Shown here in pieces: positions 39,090 to 48,400 of a stretch of DNA of 64,000 nt. Numbering within the stretch: the stretch's first letter is position 1; the number at the start of each line of letters is the position of its first letter. The notes under the pieces are model-generated. The model was given only the letters and a program-made list of their open reading frames with translations, ran no database searches and was not told the origin of the DNA. The DNA is from Sporocytophaga sp. (GTDB lineage Bacteria; Bacteroidota; Bacteroidia; Cytophagales; Cytophagaceae). Both the position numbers and the translations under genes were made by a program. The stretch is from contig JANQAB010000002.1 of NCBI GenBank assembly GCA_024707265.1, positions 1,012,188 to 1,076,187 on the forward strand, read 5' to 3'.

Positions 39090-39848
39090 TTATTCATTTA
39101 TCTTTGAAAGAATTTTACTCACTACTCCAAGTGTATAATACTTGGCAACATTCTCAATGTATTTTGAAAAATCTATCGGAGCATGATCATTAGCTGAATC
39201 GGAAATGGTTCTTACAACAATGTAAGGGATATTAAATTCATAACAGATCTGGCCTACTGCTCCGCCTTCCATTTCTACACATAAAGCATCAGGCAATTCC
39301 TTCTGTATTTTATTCAATTGCTGCGCTGATCCGATAAACTGATCTCCGCAACAGATCTGTCCACTGTAAACAGCAGGGGTGCTGAGTGAGAACTGATCAA
39401 TATATTCCTTGTCAATAAATTTTTGAAAATCATCCTGAAGGAATTCTTCACAACAGGCAACTGCAGAGCAGACAAGCGAATCGTGACATGGGAATATTGC
39501 TTTGTCCAATAGAGGAGCTTCAAATTGTGGAAACAAAGGACGAGCATCAAGGTCATGTTGCGTTGCTTCTGTAGCTACAACGATATCTCCGACTTTTAAT
39601 TTTGTATTGACGGCACCAGCTACACCAGCAACGATAAGCCTGTCTATTCCAAAACGTTCAATCATTATTGCTGCTGTTACAGAAGAGGCTACTTTACCAA
39701 TACGTGAAAGGGCTACAACACATTCGTGGCCATTGAGTGTTCCTTTGTAGAAGTTTCTTCGGCCTGACTCATAGGTCGATTCTATATTCATATTGGAAAT
39801 GATCAGCTCGATTTCCTCTGGCATTGGTACAAGTATTCCCGTTAGCAT
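39090..39848 (-). CDS. mtnN: 5'-methylthioadenosine/S-adenosylhomocysteine nucleosidase
   Basis: 252 residues of the PNP/UDP phosphorylase fold. Family motifs are GILVPMPEEIELI (catalytic Glu), SRIGKVASSVTAA, GVAGAVNTKLKVGDIVV, VEMEGGAVGQICYEF (ribose-binding Met-Glu) and RTISDSANDHAP (base-binding Asp). It removes adenine from MTA and SAH in methionine and SAM recycling. It is convergent with the copper protein. The gap to the large surface protein is only ~27 bases, so those two may be co-transcribed. Confidence 0.9.
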   Translation of the reverse strand: MLTGILVPMPEEIELIISNMNIESTYESGRRNFYKGTLNGHECVVALSRIGKVASSVTAAIMIERFGIDRLIVAGVAGAVNTKLKVGDIVVATEATQHDLDARPLFPQFEAPLLDKAIFPCHDSLVCSAVACCEEFLQDDFQKFIDKEYIDQFSLSTPAVYSGQICCGDQFIGSAQQLNKIQKELPDALCVEMEGGAVGQICYEFNIPYIVVRTISDSANDHAPIDFSKYIENVAKYYTLGVVSKILSKINE

Positions 39849-39875
39849 AGTTAGTTTTAATTAGAAAATTTAAAG

Positions 39876-42800
39876 TTAGTATTTTAATTCAACAAACCCT
39901 TTGATCATGCTGGCTCCATTGTAGAAAACATAATAGTAGGTTCCTGCCTGAAGCTGCTCTCCCTCATCAGAGGTACCATTCCAGTTATTGGAGTAGTTTT
40001 TTCTGCTATACCATAGCTGGCCAAAACGATCAAATATTTCCAGCTTATTTTCTTCTTTGTTATTGATTCCACGGATAACGAAATAATCATTCATGCCATC
40101 GTTATTTGGGGTAATAATGCTTGGAGCCTCCAGACGATCGTGGCTTGTAAGCTGTACAAGATAATCTTCAGTTTCTCCTGTTTCCCCCTGAGAAATACAA
40201 CCCTGGTCAGAGGTAAATGCTCCGGTGGTACGCATACGCACTCTAAGCCTTCTTGCACCGGCAAAATCAGCGTTGCTGGATATGGAAATATTCTGGAGGG
40301 TAATTACAGAGTCTTTTCCGAAAGATGAAGTAAGAAATTCTCCGGCATCATCAAACTCTCCATTGTTGTTATAATCAATCCAGATGGCTGTATAATAAGT
40401 GGGAGAAGATAACTTATCACTTGAGGTATGAACTTCCGCAGTATAGATGTCTCCAAGGAATATCTTGGTACTTATCTCTGATTGTGTATAATCTGAATAT
40501 CCGGTAGGATTGCAACCAGAATCTTTGTTTCCGATGGATGCCAGGCTGAAATAATTTATCTGCCCCCCGGTGCATGGCTCAAAGACTGTAGAAGCAGGGC
40601 AGGAGGTGCCAGGAAGAATGACAGTTGATCCACGATTGATTCTAACAGCAAAATTAACCGTATCATATGGAAGTCCTTCAGGGGTGAAAATGATGCATCG
40701 AAGATTACCGTCTTTTACATTTTTATTAAAGCCTAGCGCGATTGTAGGACCTGTTTTATTGGGAAATACTATATTTTCGTCTGAGTATTCCCACTCATAT
40801 GTATGTCCGCTTAACTGAGGCACTATTGAATATGCCTGTAAGGTATTTTCTGCTACTATATCTCTTCCTGAAATGGATAAGATCGGACCTTTCACTTTCA
40901 ATTGTCTTTCAATGGTAGTAGCAGGAAGATAATTCTGATTCCCTTCCTGATCAGCAAAAATAGAAGTATTTCCTATACCAGTCAGTGTAATTACATTTCC
41001 TAATATAGATGCGACATCAGGATCAGAACTTTCCAATTTTAAAGGTAAGCCGGAAGATGAAGTTGCAGTTATGGTAAAAGGAGGTTGCCCATACGTGCGT
41101 TCAGCAAGTGGTTCAAAGGTTATGATCTGATTAGCCTTGTTTACAGTTAAGATCTTATAAATGACATTTGATGGGAAGTAATTCTTGTCTCCACCACACC
41201 AGGCGCTGATTGTAACAAAACCAGCCCCGGTAATTGTAATAGTATCTCCGGAGGTTGTAGCAATACTTTCAATTTCACTGTAAAGAGTGATTGGGAGGCC
41301 TGCACTTGACTTAAATTCAGGAACAAACAGAGCGTCACCATAAGTTTTAGTGGGAATTTCTTCGAATGTTAATTCCTGTTGTGCCTTGTTTACTATCAAA
41401 TTTTTGGGTAAAGAGGAGCCAGGATAGTAATTTTCATTTCCATCAACATTAGCTGTCAATTCTGTAGATCCTGCTCCTGTAATAGTTGCTGTTGCACCTG
41501 AGATTTTAATCACTGAAGTGTCAGAACTGGTGTAAGTAATAGATAATCCAGAATTGACAAATGCTTCCAGCGTAAATGGCTTATCCCCGAATGTCTTTTG
41601 GAAAGGAGGGGTAAATGTGAAAACAGGTTCTATTCTGGAATCGTATTTTGCGATGAATAAGTCACCACCATTTCCGGAGAAATAAGCTTGTTGTTGCTGG
41701 TCCGGGTCGAAATTACCGCTACCATCTACTGCACCCCCAATATATATATTTCCTTTATCATTAATAGCTATGGCAGACACAGTGTCATTGCGGTTTCCTC
41801 CGATATTTTCAGCCCAGATAAATTTGCCATCCTGAGAATACTTTGCCATGACTATATCGGTTGCCAGGCCGTTTAATGAACTTGAATTTGATGAGGCTGG
41901 ATCCGGATTTAATCTGTTTTGAAAAAGGCCAGCGAGATAAATGGTGCCTGACGATGAGACCGCCACGTTTAATCCGCGTGCCACTTCTCCACCTCCGATA
42001 GAGTGAGACCATCTGTAGTTTCCGAGCTCATCAAACTGAGCAAGGAGAATATTACAGGAAGATTTCGGACTGATGTTATTGATTGCAGATGAAGGATCGA
42101 TGTCTGTCTGTGCTTCCAATGCTCCGGTAATGGTAACGTTACCTGAATGATCAATGCAAAGATCATGGAATATGTTAGACTTGTCAGGAGAATTATTCTG
42201 AAATTCGTTGACCCATTCCAGAGTTCCTGATGGAGAGTACTTTGCAAGATAGACAGCGCCATAGCTGCTTTTCAGTTCATGTACTGTTTCATTAATATCA
42301 AAATCTACTGATTGGTAAAAGTAACCTGTAGTATATATATTCCCCTTAAGATCTGTTACATGAGCTGTTGTTTCACATGTTGCATCAAAACCGCCCATTA
42401 CTCCTCCCCATTTAATTTCTCCGGAAGTATTACTGTATATTGCAATGAAAGAAGAGTTTTTTCCTCGACCCTGTTTGTTATATCCTTTACTGTTAAGGTC
42501 TAAGTCGATCAGGTTGGTTTGATTATCGGAATTCCAGTTTCCGGTTAAAGTAATATAACCAGACTCATCATTTGATATGTCAACCCCCATATTATCTGAA
42601 GAGGATTTTATTAAACCAGCCCAGATAAGAGAACCATCGGAGCCTTTATATTTAGCAACAAATGTTTGCCTGGTGCCGGACACTCCAAAGAGGGTATGGA
42701 TGCCATTTCCTGGATCAACATCTATAGATCCGTTAAAATAACCGGTGACATAAATATTTCCTTCTTTATCCACACAAATACTTTTACCTTCATCATCCTT

Positions 42801-43106
42801 AAAGGTCCCGATTCCAAAGGCCCAGATGAATTTTCCGTCCTGGCTGTATTTAGCAACAAAGATATCTTTCTCACCATGTCCGACTAAAAACTTATTGTCT
42901 TTAGAAGGATCAAAATCCATTCCTGAATCGGTATAATAACCGGTAGCTATAATACTTCCTTCGGAATCAAGTACAAAGTCATTTGTTTGCTGAAGTTTTC
43001 CTTGCCCTTCATAAATGGAGAATCCCCAGTCCAACTTGCTATGCTGAGCTTTTAATCCGGTGATGGTAAACAGTAATAGAGTGATTAAGAAAAATTTACT
43101 TTTCAT
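39876..43106 (-). CDS. Large type IX-secreted surface protein with propeller, MBG, GEVED and CHU_C domains
   Basis: 1076 residues from the ATG at 43106; the frame extends 6 codons further. Signal peptide MKSKFFLITLLLFTITGLKA. Residues ~30-480 are six to eight SBBP-type propeller repeats (AKYSQDGKFIWA...GNIYVTGYF). Residues ~490-730 hold three MBG-like repeats beginning FEEIPTKTYGDALF and its variants. Next comes a PKD-like piece, then a GEVED domain (YYTAIWIDYNNNGEFDDAGEF). The end is the gliding-motility C-terminal sorting domain (IITPNNDGMNDYFVIRG ... FDRFGQLWY ... GTYYYVFY), which marks it for export by the type IX system and surface attachment. Probably an adhesin or surface scaffold. Confidence 0.88.
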   Translation of the reverse strand: MKSKFFLITLLLFTITGLKAQHSKLDWGFSIYEGQGKLQQTNDFVLDSEGSIIATGYYTDSGMDFDPSKDNKFLVGHGEKDIFVAKYSQDGKFIWAFGIGTFKDDEGKSICVDKEGNIYVTGYFNGSIDVDPGNGIHTLFGVSGTRQTFVAKYKGSDGSLIWAGLIKSSSDNMGVDISNDESGYITLTGNWNSDNQTNLIDLDLNSKGYNKQGRGKNSSFIAIYSNTSGEIKWGGVMGGFDATCETTAHVTDLKGNIYTTGYFYQSVDFDINETVHELKSSYGAVYLAKYSPSGTLEWVNEFQNNSPDKSNIFHDLCIDHSGNVTITGALEAQTDIDPSSAINNISPKSSCNILLAQFDELGNYRWSHSIGGGEVARGLNVAVSSSGTIYLAGLFQNRLNPDPASSNSSSLNGLATDIVMAKYSQDGKFIWAENIGGNRNDTVSAIAINDKGNIYIGGAVDGSGNFDPDQQQQAYFSGNGGDLFIAKYDSRIEPVFTFTPPFQKTFGDKPFTLEAFVNSGLSITYTSSDTSVIKISGATATITGAGSTELTANVDGNENYYPGSSLPKNLIVNKAQQELTFEEIPTKTYGDALFVPEFKSSAGLPITLYSEIESIATTSGDTITITGAGFVTISAWCGGDKNYFPSNVIYKILTVNKANQIITFEPLAERTYGQPPFTITATSSSGLPLKLESSDPDVASILGNVITLTGIGNTSIFADQEGNQNYLPATTIERQLKVKGPILSISGRDIVAENTLQAYSIVPQLSGHTYEWEYSDENIVFPNKTGPTIALGFNKNVKDGNLRCIIFTPEGLPYDTVNFAVRINRGSTVILPGTSCPASTVFEPCTGGQINYFSLASIGNKDSGCNPTGYSDYTQSEISTKIFLGDIYTAEVHTSSDKLSSPTYYTAIWIDYNNNGEFDDAGEFLTSSFGKDSVITLQNISISSNADFAGARRLRVRMRTTGAFTSDQGCISQGETGETEDYLVQLTSHDRLEAPSIITPNNDGMNDYFVIRGINNKEENKLEIFDRFGQLWYSRKNYSNNWNGTSDEGEQLQAGTYYYVFYNGASMIKGFVELKY

Positions 43107-43301
43107 TTGTAAAGGCAATGTCATTTGAAAAATACACTATTTTTATATATTCAAAAATACGATTTTTAGGCCGCTTGACAATGAGTTTTGCAAAGAGTCT
43201 TTCAGGATCAGTATTTTGCATCATACAGTTTATAGTTGTTGATTAGTAGTGATTTATGATATGGTGGATTCAGATTTAAAGAATTTTTAGAAATAAAGTA
43301 A

Positions 43302-43748
43302 ATGGAAGCAGTTATATTTTGTGGTATTCAGGCTTCGGGAAAATCCACTTTTTTCAAAGAAAGGTTTTTTAAAACGCATGTGCGTATCTCTATGGATTTG
43401 CTTAGAACAAGAAACAGAGAAGGGCATTTTCTGGAAACATGCTTTAAAACCAAACAGCCTTTTGTGGTTGAAAATACTAATCCAACAAGGATAGAAAGAG
43501 CATTATATATATCAAAGGCAAAAGCATCCGGATATAGAATAGTCGGATATTTTTTTAAAACAAATCTGCAAGCTACGCTTGAAAGGAACAACTGCAGGGA
43601 AGGGAAGGAATGTGTTCCGGAAGTAGGGATAAAGGCAACTTTAAAAAAGCTGGAACTGCCTTCATTCGATGAAGGTTTTGATGAGATGTATTGTGTTGAA
43701 ATAAAAGATGGTGAATTTATAATAAAAGATTGGTCAGATGAAGTTTGA
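43302..43748 (+). CDS. T4-Pnk-like P-loop polynucleotide kinase (AAA_33)
   Basis: 148 residues, a single P-loop domain. Walker A is FCGIQASGKSTF (~residues 6-17), a substrate-binding SMDLLR follows, and VVENTNPTRIERALYI matches the D/ENTN segment of the phage T4 Pnk 5'-kinase family. A lid region reads TLERNNCREGK. It probably phosphorylates the 5' OH of an RNA or a small nucleotide-like substrate. Its last 11 bases overlap the Thg1-like gene, so the two are translationally coupled. A general small-molecule kinase is the alternative. Confidence 0.78.
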   Translation: MEAVIFCGIQASGKSTFFKERFFKTHVRISMDLLRTRNREGHFLETCFKTKQPFVVENTNPTRIERALYISKAKASGYRIVGYFFKTNLQATLERNNCREGKECVPEVGIKATLKKLELPSFDEGFDEMYCVEIKDGEFIIKDWSDEV

Positions 43749-44461
43749 TGAATTGGATAGTAAGATGAGAGTTTATGAAACTGCTCATGATGTCTGTGTG
43801 TTGCCGGGTATCTATATGGTTGCCCGAATTGATGGAAGAGGCTTTACAAAACTTACAAAAGAGGTACATCCATTTGAAGCTCCTTTTGATGTGAGGTTCA
43901 GAGACTATATGATTGAAACAGTGAAACATCTTATGAACTGTGGCTTTAAGGTCATTTATGGATATACAGAAAGTGATGAAATATCTCTGTTATTTGATTT
44001 GAATGAGTCTTTGTTTTCACGCAAGCATAGAAAATATAACTCTGTACTTGCAGGTGAAGCCAGCGCTAAATTTTCCCTGCTTCTTGGAGGCCTTGCTGCG
44101 TTTGATTGCAGGATCTGTGAGTTGCCCAATAAACATCTGGTGGTAGATTATTTCAGATGGAGGAATGAAGATGCTTACAGGAATTCTTTGAATGCTCATT
44201 GCTATTGGGCATTGCGTAAGGATAACTTTTTCTCAAACCAATGCTACTAAAAAGATAGAAGGAGTGAGTGTGGCAGAGAAAAATGAATTATTGTTTTCTT
44301 ACAATATTAACTTTAATGATTTGCCTCTCTGGCAAAAGAGGGGTATTGGATTTTACTGGGAAGAGTTGGATAAGGAGGGCTTTAATCCTAAAACAAACGA
44401 GCAGGTAATTTCTAAAAAGAAGACAGTTAAAGGTGGATATGGAACTTCCGATGAAAGATGA
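43738..44461 (+). CDS. Thg1-like protein (3'-5' RNA polymerase / tRNA-His guanylyltransferase family), frame broken at 44227
   Basis: The frames 43738-44250 and 44192-44461 form one ~240-residue protein. Metal-binding motifs are RIDGRGFTKL (~residue 30) and YTESDEISLLF (~residue 78). The RNSLNAHCYWALR segment corresponds to the HINNLYN/NAHCYW motif of Thg1-like proteins. The break is a T5 run (44227-44231); one T fewer gives LRKDNFSQTNATKKIEGV. Thg1-like proteins add nucleotides in the 3'-5' direction, and bacterial ones repair 5'-truncated tRNAs using a template. Overlap with a polynucleotide kinase gene supports a role in RNA end repair. Confidence 0.86.
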
Positions 44462-44513
44462 GTATTCAAAATTCATTTTGGATATAATTGAAGTGAATAA
44501 CGTAGGTTAAAAT

Positions 44514-44545
44514 GAAAAAGCCCTGGGGAATACCAAGGCTTTTTT
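44514..44545. terminator. Bidirectional terminator between thg1-like and TPM genes
   Basis: The stem AAAAAGCCcTGG/CCAaGGCTTTTT has one mismatch and a 7-9 base loop, with A and T runs on the two sides. Confidence 0.75.
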
Positions 44546-44557
44546 ATTTTAAATCTA

Positions 44558-45979
44558 TTACCAGCTTCCGCCAGCACCGCCACCACCAGATGATCCGCCT
44601 CCGAAACCACCACCACCGCCACCGCCACCGCGGCTACCTCCACTAGTAAACCCGAAAAACGATTTTTGCTTTTTAATTTGTTTGGTATATTCTTCTTCAT
44701 AGGCGTCATTACAGTTTTTACAAACAAAGGTTTTTATACCCATTACCCATCCATTATATGACTTAAGTTTGAGGTCTCTCTCTGTATATAAAGTGTGATA
44801 GTTACAGGAACTGCAAAGAGTGTATTTACCGGATGGATTAATATATGACTTAACAATATGTTGAGACTTATCTTCTGTGATCCAAACATCATAATCAACT
44901 GACCCCAGCTTTTCTTCGAGTTGTTGAACTTTATCGAGGTAAGCATTATCGGCCTTTTCCCTTAATCTTTTCATCGGTTTACCGGATGCACTTATTCGAA
45001 AAGAGTGCCTAAGGGACCTTAGATAAAACTGATACCAGATATAATAAGGAATAAATGCAAAAGGAAAAAGGAGTATGTTACGCAATGTTGAAGTGTGATC
45101 TTTTCTAAGTGCATTATACTCTCTGCAAGAATCTGATTTTTTTAAACGAATATTCCTGTTTATTCTTGATGCCAATGCCAGGAAAAGCAACTGGAGATAT
45201 ATGATTAAAATAAAAATCAGAGGATTTTGACTATTAAAAAGGAAGTCAGAAAATGAATAATTTATTATGAACAATGCTGGAACAGAAAGTAGTAGAGGAT
45301 AGTAGAGCTTATTATTTATTGGAAGATCCACTTTATAACCTTCTTTCTTAAATTTCTTTTTCGAATGATATCTGTCCGATAAAGAGCGAATTGTGATAAT
45401 AAATGAGATTATCCCAAAAATAGTATAAAAGAAATTTGATAATACATTTGTTGTATCTTTCTTTAAATCAAGTTGTTCTACCTCCGGTTTGAGAAGAATT
45501 TTGCTTACTTTGATAAGGCCTGCATGTATGCCAGCACCAAAATTTCCTTCCTTAAAGTGTGGCACCATTTCCTGCTGTCCAATTCTAAAAAGAGTGATAT
45601 CCGGAAGTGTTCCTTCCAGTCCATATCCTGTTTCAAATTCCCATCTTTTTGGGTTCATCACAACAAGCAGTAAAAGGCCATTGTTTTTATCTTTCTGGCC
45701 TATTCCCCAATGGTTAAAAAGCCTGTTCGCGAAATCCTTAGGAACCTGGTCTCCGATGGACTGTAGCACTACAACGGCAATCTGTGCAGTTGTTTTATTT
45801 TCAACATCAGTAATCAGTTGGTTGATAAGGTAGACGTCATCCTTACTTAAAACATTATCAGGGTTGCTCACCCATCCTCCGTTTATGTCCTTGGGATTAG
45901 GAACGGTTTCGACAGTGTATTGAGCTTTAAGTTGAAAAAAAAGCAATGCAAAGAATAAAAGAAAAATGTATCGGGTCAT
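44558..45979 (-). CDS. TPM-domain membrane protein with Gly-rich C-terminus (YgcG-like)
   Basis: 473 residues. Signal peptide MTRYIFLLFFALLFFQLKA, then a TPM (TLP18.3/Psb32/MOLO-1) domain at ~25-170 with VSNPDNVLSKDDVYLINQL and FANRLFNHWGIGQKDKNNGLLLLV. Four membrane helices lie in ~190-330. A zinc-ribbon-like part has CSSCNYHTLYTERD and FVCKNCNDAY (~residues 380-425). The tail is almost pure Gly/Ser (SGGSRGGGGGGGGFGGGSSG). Such proteins are envelope-associated with unclear roles, sometimes linked to membrane stress. Confidence 0.85.
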   Translation of the reverse strand: MTRYIFLLFFALLFFQLKAQYTVETVPNPKDINGGWVSNPDNVLSKDDVYLINQLITDVENKTTAQIAVVVLQSIGDQVPKDFANRLFNHWGIGQKDKNNGLLLLVVMNPKRWEFETGYGLEGTLPDITLFRIGQQEMVPHFKEGNFGAGIHAGLIKVSKILLKPEVEQLDLKKDTTNVLSNFFYTIFGIISFIITIRSLSDRYHSKKKFKKEGYKVDLPINNKLYYPLLLSVPALFIINYSFSDFLFNSQNPLIFILIIYLQLLFLALASRINRNIRLKKSDSCREYNALRKDHTSTLRNILLFPFAFIPYYIWYQFYLRSLRHSFRISASGKPMKRLREKADNAYLDKVQQLEEKLGSVDYDVWITEDKSQHIVKSYINPSGKYTLCSSCNYHTLYTERDLKLKSYNGWVMGIKTFVCKNCNDAYEEEYTKQIKKQKSFFGFTSGGSRGGGGGGGGFGGGSSGGGGAGGSW

Positions 45980-45990
45980 ATTGAAAATTG

Positions 45991-46020
45991 TATCACTAAT
46001 TTAATGAATTTTTAGTGATA
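45991..46020. repeat. Inverted repeat before the TPM gene
   Basis: TATCACTAA and TTAGTGATA are separated by 12 bases, directly upstream of the leftward TPM start and downstream of mobA. It could be an operator or a weak terminator of the nitrate operon; there is no T run. Confidence 0.35.
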
Positions 46021-46128
46021 AATAAATCAGATAGCCATTGTCAATTTGAGAGAAATGGATTTTTATGACGCTTGTCGTTAAAAAAATCAACTATCTCAAA
46101 GGGAAGTGAATGATACTGAATTTGATAC

Positions 46129-46738
46129 TTATTGTATAACAAACGATGCCATAAGATCTCCAGGGCTATTATAATTTTTTACATCATTTTTCTCGCTATC
46201 ATCAAGGTGAATGTAAAAGCCTCTTCCGAATGTCATGATGTATTTAAGGCTGTTTTTAACCAAAAGGTTTTTCTCTGCCATGAACGTAATTCTTTTTCAG
46301 AAAGTCTGATTTGTAGATTCCTATAAGTGGTTCTTCCTGCATGTCGTTTTTTAGAATGTAATAGTCATAGTCCTCTGAGAAGTTGGAAATGTGTGCATTA
46401 TAAATTTTACTTAATAAATCTGTACTGATATCCCGAACATCGCAGGCAAGGAGGAATAGATCTTTAGAAGGAATATTGGAATGCACTGTAAGAATTCCGT
46501 TTAACGGACCTTCTATTATATTTTTATCTATTATAAGATGTTCCGGGTGGAATATATCAGAGTATGAAAGCTTTTGATTTTCATTGATAGAGACTATAAC
46601 TTCCATAGGTAGCTGATTTAATTTGGCAAAGGCGTTTTCAGCCCAGGTCTGGCCGTTTTCCATCAATAGTCCTTTGTCTTGTCCCATTCTCGAACTAAGG
46701 CCACCGGCCATCACTACTCCAATTATGTTTTCTTCCAT
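46129..46738 (-). CDS. mobA: Molybdenum cofactor guanylyltransferase, frame broken near 46293
   Basis: The uninterrupted frame (46738-46256) gives only 160 residues ending ...YVHGREKPFG. One base fewer in CTGAAAAAGAATT (about 46288-46298) continues MAEKNLLVKNSLKYIMTFG ... NYNSPGDLMASF to a TAA at 46129 and gives 202 residues, the normal MobA length. The GTP-binding start VVMAGGLSSRMGQDKGLL and the LLACDVRDI metal site are clear. It attaches GMP to molybdopterin to make the bis-MGD cofactor used by NasA-type enzymes. It is the last gene of the nitrate operon, 11 bases after moaE. Confidence 0.85.
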
Positions 46739-46749
46739 AGCTTATTCAG

Positions 46750-47187
46750 TTAATGATTGTGTTGATGTTCAAAGCAACTGCAGTTATGTCCCCACTCATG
46801 GGTACCATCTGAGAAAAATTCCTGCTTCCAGATAGGTGCTTCATGTTTTACCCTGTCTATAATATATCTGTTGGCAGCGTAAGCCTCTTCTCTGTGGGAG
46901 GAAGCTGTAATAACGACTACAGCACTTTCACTGATACCGACTTTTCCTATTCTATGACAACATAAGGCTTTGTGTAGTTTAAATTTGGTATAACTGCTTT
47001 CAATAATTTCTTTAATGATCTTCTCTGCCATTGGAACATAGCATTCGTAAAAGAGGTAATCTACATCTCTTTTATGGCTGTGATTTCTGACTTCTCCACT
47101 AAAGAGCACTACTGCACCGGCTTTGGGGTCATGTGCTTCGGATAACATCTTTATCAAGTCTATAGGATCCTCAGTAGTTAGTTGCAT
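46750..47187 (-). CDS. moaE: Molybdopterin synthase catalytic subunit
   Basis: 145 residues. Family features are GAVVLFSGEVRNHSHKRDVDYLFYECYVPMAE, HRIGKVGISESAVVVITASSHREEAYAA and the PIWKQEFFSDG end with the catalytic lysine. It forms molybdopterin from cPMP together with MoaD. It starts one base after the moaD stop, so the two subunits are co-translated. The His-rich C-terminus (HNCSCFEHQHNH) is a small oddity. Confidence 0.92.
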   Translation of the reverse strand: MQLTTEDPIDLIKMLSEAHDPKAGAVVLFSGEVRNHSHKRDVDYLFYECYVPMAEKIIKEIIESSYTKFKLHKALCCHRIGKVGISESAVVVITASSHREEAYAANRYIIDRVKHEAPIWKQEFFSDGTHEWGHNCSCFEHQHNH

Positions 47188-47188
47188 A

Positions 47189-47431
47189 TCAGCCTCCGCT
47201 TGATGGTGGAATAATTAAAATATGTTCGTTGTCTTTCAAAGTATAAGACCCTTCGACAAAACAATCATTCACCGCCAGCTTTGATTTGCGGAGAATGCTT
47301 TCTGCCATTGGATATTCTGTTAACAGCCGGTAACGTACTTCGTTTGCTGTTGCGCCTTCTTGCAATTCAAGATAAAACTGCGGATCAAGGTAATCTTTTA
47401 ATGAAGCAAATACCTGTACTTTAATTTTCAT
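47189..47431 (-). CDS. moaD: Molybdopterin synthase sulfur-carrier subunit
   Basis: 80 residues with the ubiquitin-like fold and the required C-terminal Gly-Gly (LIIPPSSGG), which is thiocarboxylated to carry sulfur. It lies between moaA (3-base gap) and moaE (1-base gap). Confidence 0.92.
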   Translation of the reverse strand: MKIKVQVFASLKDYLDPQFYLELQEGATANEVRYRLLTEYPMAESILRKSKLAVNDCFVEGSYTLKDNEHILIIPPSSGG

Positions 47432-47434
47432 TTT

Positions 47435-48394
47435 TTATCCTCCGATATATCTCATAGACATCACACTTCCTGCAAACTGAATTTCTTGCTTTTGAGATAG
47501 TGCTTGTTTCAGTGAATATTCTAGTTTTAATGGATCATCTGAGTGATCCTTTATACTTATTCCATTATCATTGCTAAGGCAGCCATATATATTCCCATAG
47601 CTGTCAAGTCGCAATCTGTTGCAGTCTCCGCAAAAGGGATGACTTTCATTTGCTATAATTCCAAAGACTTGTTTTTTGTCAGTGATCCAATAGGTGGCGG
47701 TAGCGCCATGCTCTCTGTCCATCGGAATGAACTGATGTTGCTCACCGATTTTTTCAAGTATCTCTTCCCGGGAAAAATAAAGTTCATGATAACTGTTGTG
47801 AAGATGTCCCATTTTCATTACCTCAAGAAAACGTATACTGATGCTTCTTTCTCGTGCAAATTCAAGCAGAGGAAGTATCTGATCCGTGTTCATTCCTTTC
47901 ATCACAACGGTGTTAAGTTTTACAGGTATACCAATGGCCAGTGCATGATCAATACCTTCAAGGATCTTTTTCAGATTTCTTCTTTTAGATATTATAAAGA
48001 AAGATTCAGGATCAAGACTGTCCAGAGAAACATTAATACTACTAAGACCGGCATTCTTGAGCGAAACAGCTTTTTCTTTCAGGAAAACCGCATTGGTGGT
48101 CAACTTAACCTTTTTGATTCCAATCTCTCTGATCTCTTCAATGAGGTTGCTGATATCTTTATATAACAATGGTTCTCCACCAGTAAGCCGTACTGTTTCA
48201 AGGTTCAGCTTCAGGTGCAGACCTTTTATGATTTTAATATATTCGTTTGTATACAGAACATTACTTTTATGAATTACAGCCTTTTCTGTAGCAGGTTGAT
48301 CAGTACAATAGTTACAGAACAGGTTACAGACATTGGTAAGACTTACCCGCAATGTATTAAACGTCCTGCCATATTTATCTACCAACATAATCAT
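47435..48394 (-). CDS. moaA: GTP 3',8-cyclase (radical SAM, molybdopterin pathway)
   Basis: 319 residues. The radical-SAM cluster motif is CNLFCNYC (~residues 23-30). The second 4Fe-4S cluster is in CGDCNRLRLDSYGNIYGC near the C-terminus, and the chain ends in Gly-Gly as required for activity. It makes the precursor of cyclic pyranopterin; MoaC, which completes that step, is not in this window. A second ATG at 48388 could also be the start. It begins 6 bases after the rubredoxin-tailed protein. Confidence 0.93.
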   Translation of the reverse strand: MIMLVDKYGRTFNTLRVSLTNVCNLFCNYCTDQPATEKAVIHKSNVLYTNEYIKIIKGLHLKLNLETVRLTGGEPLLYKDISNLIEEIREIGIKKVKLTTNAVFLKEKAVSLKNAGLSSINVSLDSLDPESFFIISKRRNLKKILEGIDHALAIGIPVKLNTVVMKGMNTDQILPLLEFARERSISIRFLEVMKMGHLHNSYHELYFSREEILEKIGEQHQFIPMDREHGATATYWITDKKQVFGIIANESHPFCGDCNRLRLDSYGNIYGCLSNDNGISIKDHSDDPLKLEYSLKQALSQKQEIQFAGSVMSMRYIGG

Positions 48395-48400
48395 ATTTTT

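Noticed and set aside
46132-46326. Plus-strand 64-codon frame near the mobA end
   Set aside because: The region is the frameshifted C-terminus of mobA on the minus strand, which matches the MobA family length and ending.
47543-48166. 207-codon open frame on the plus strand
   Set aside because: It is antisense to moaA, whose motifs are complete; the translated product has no family features.
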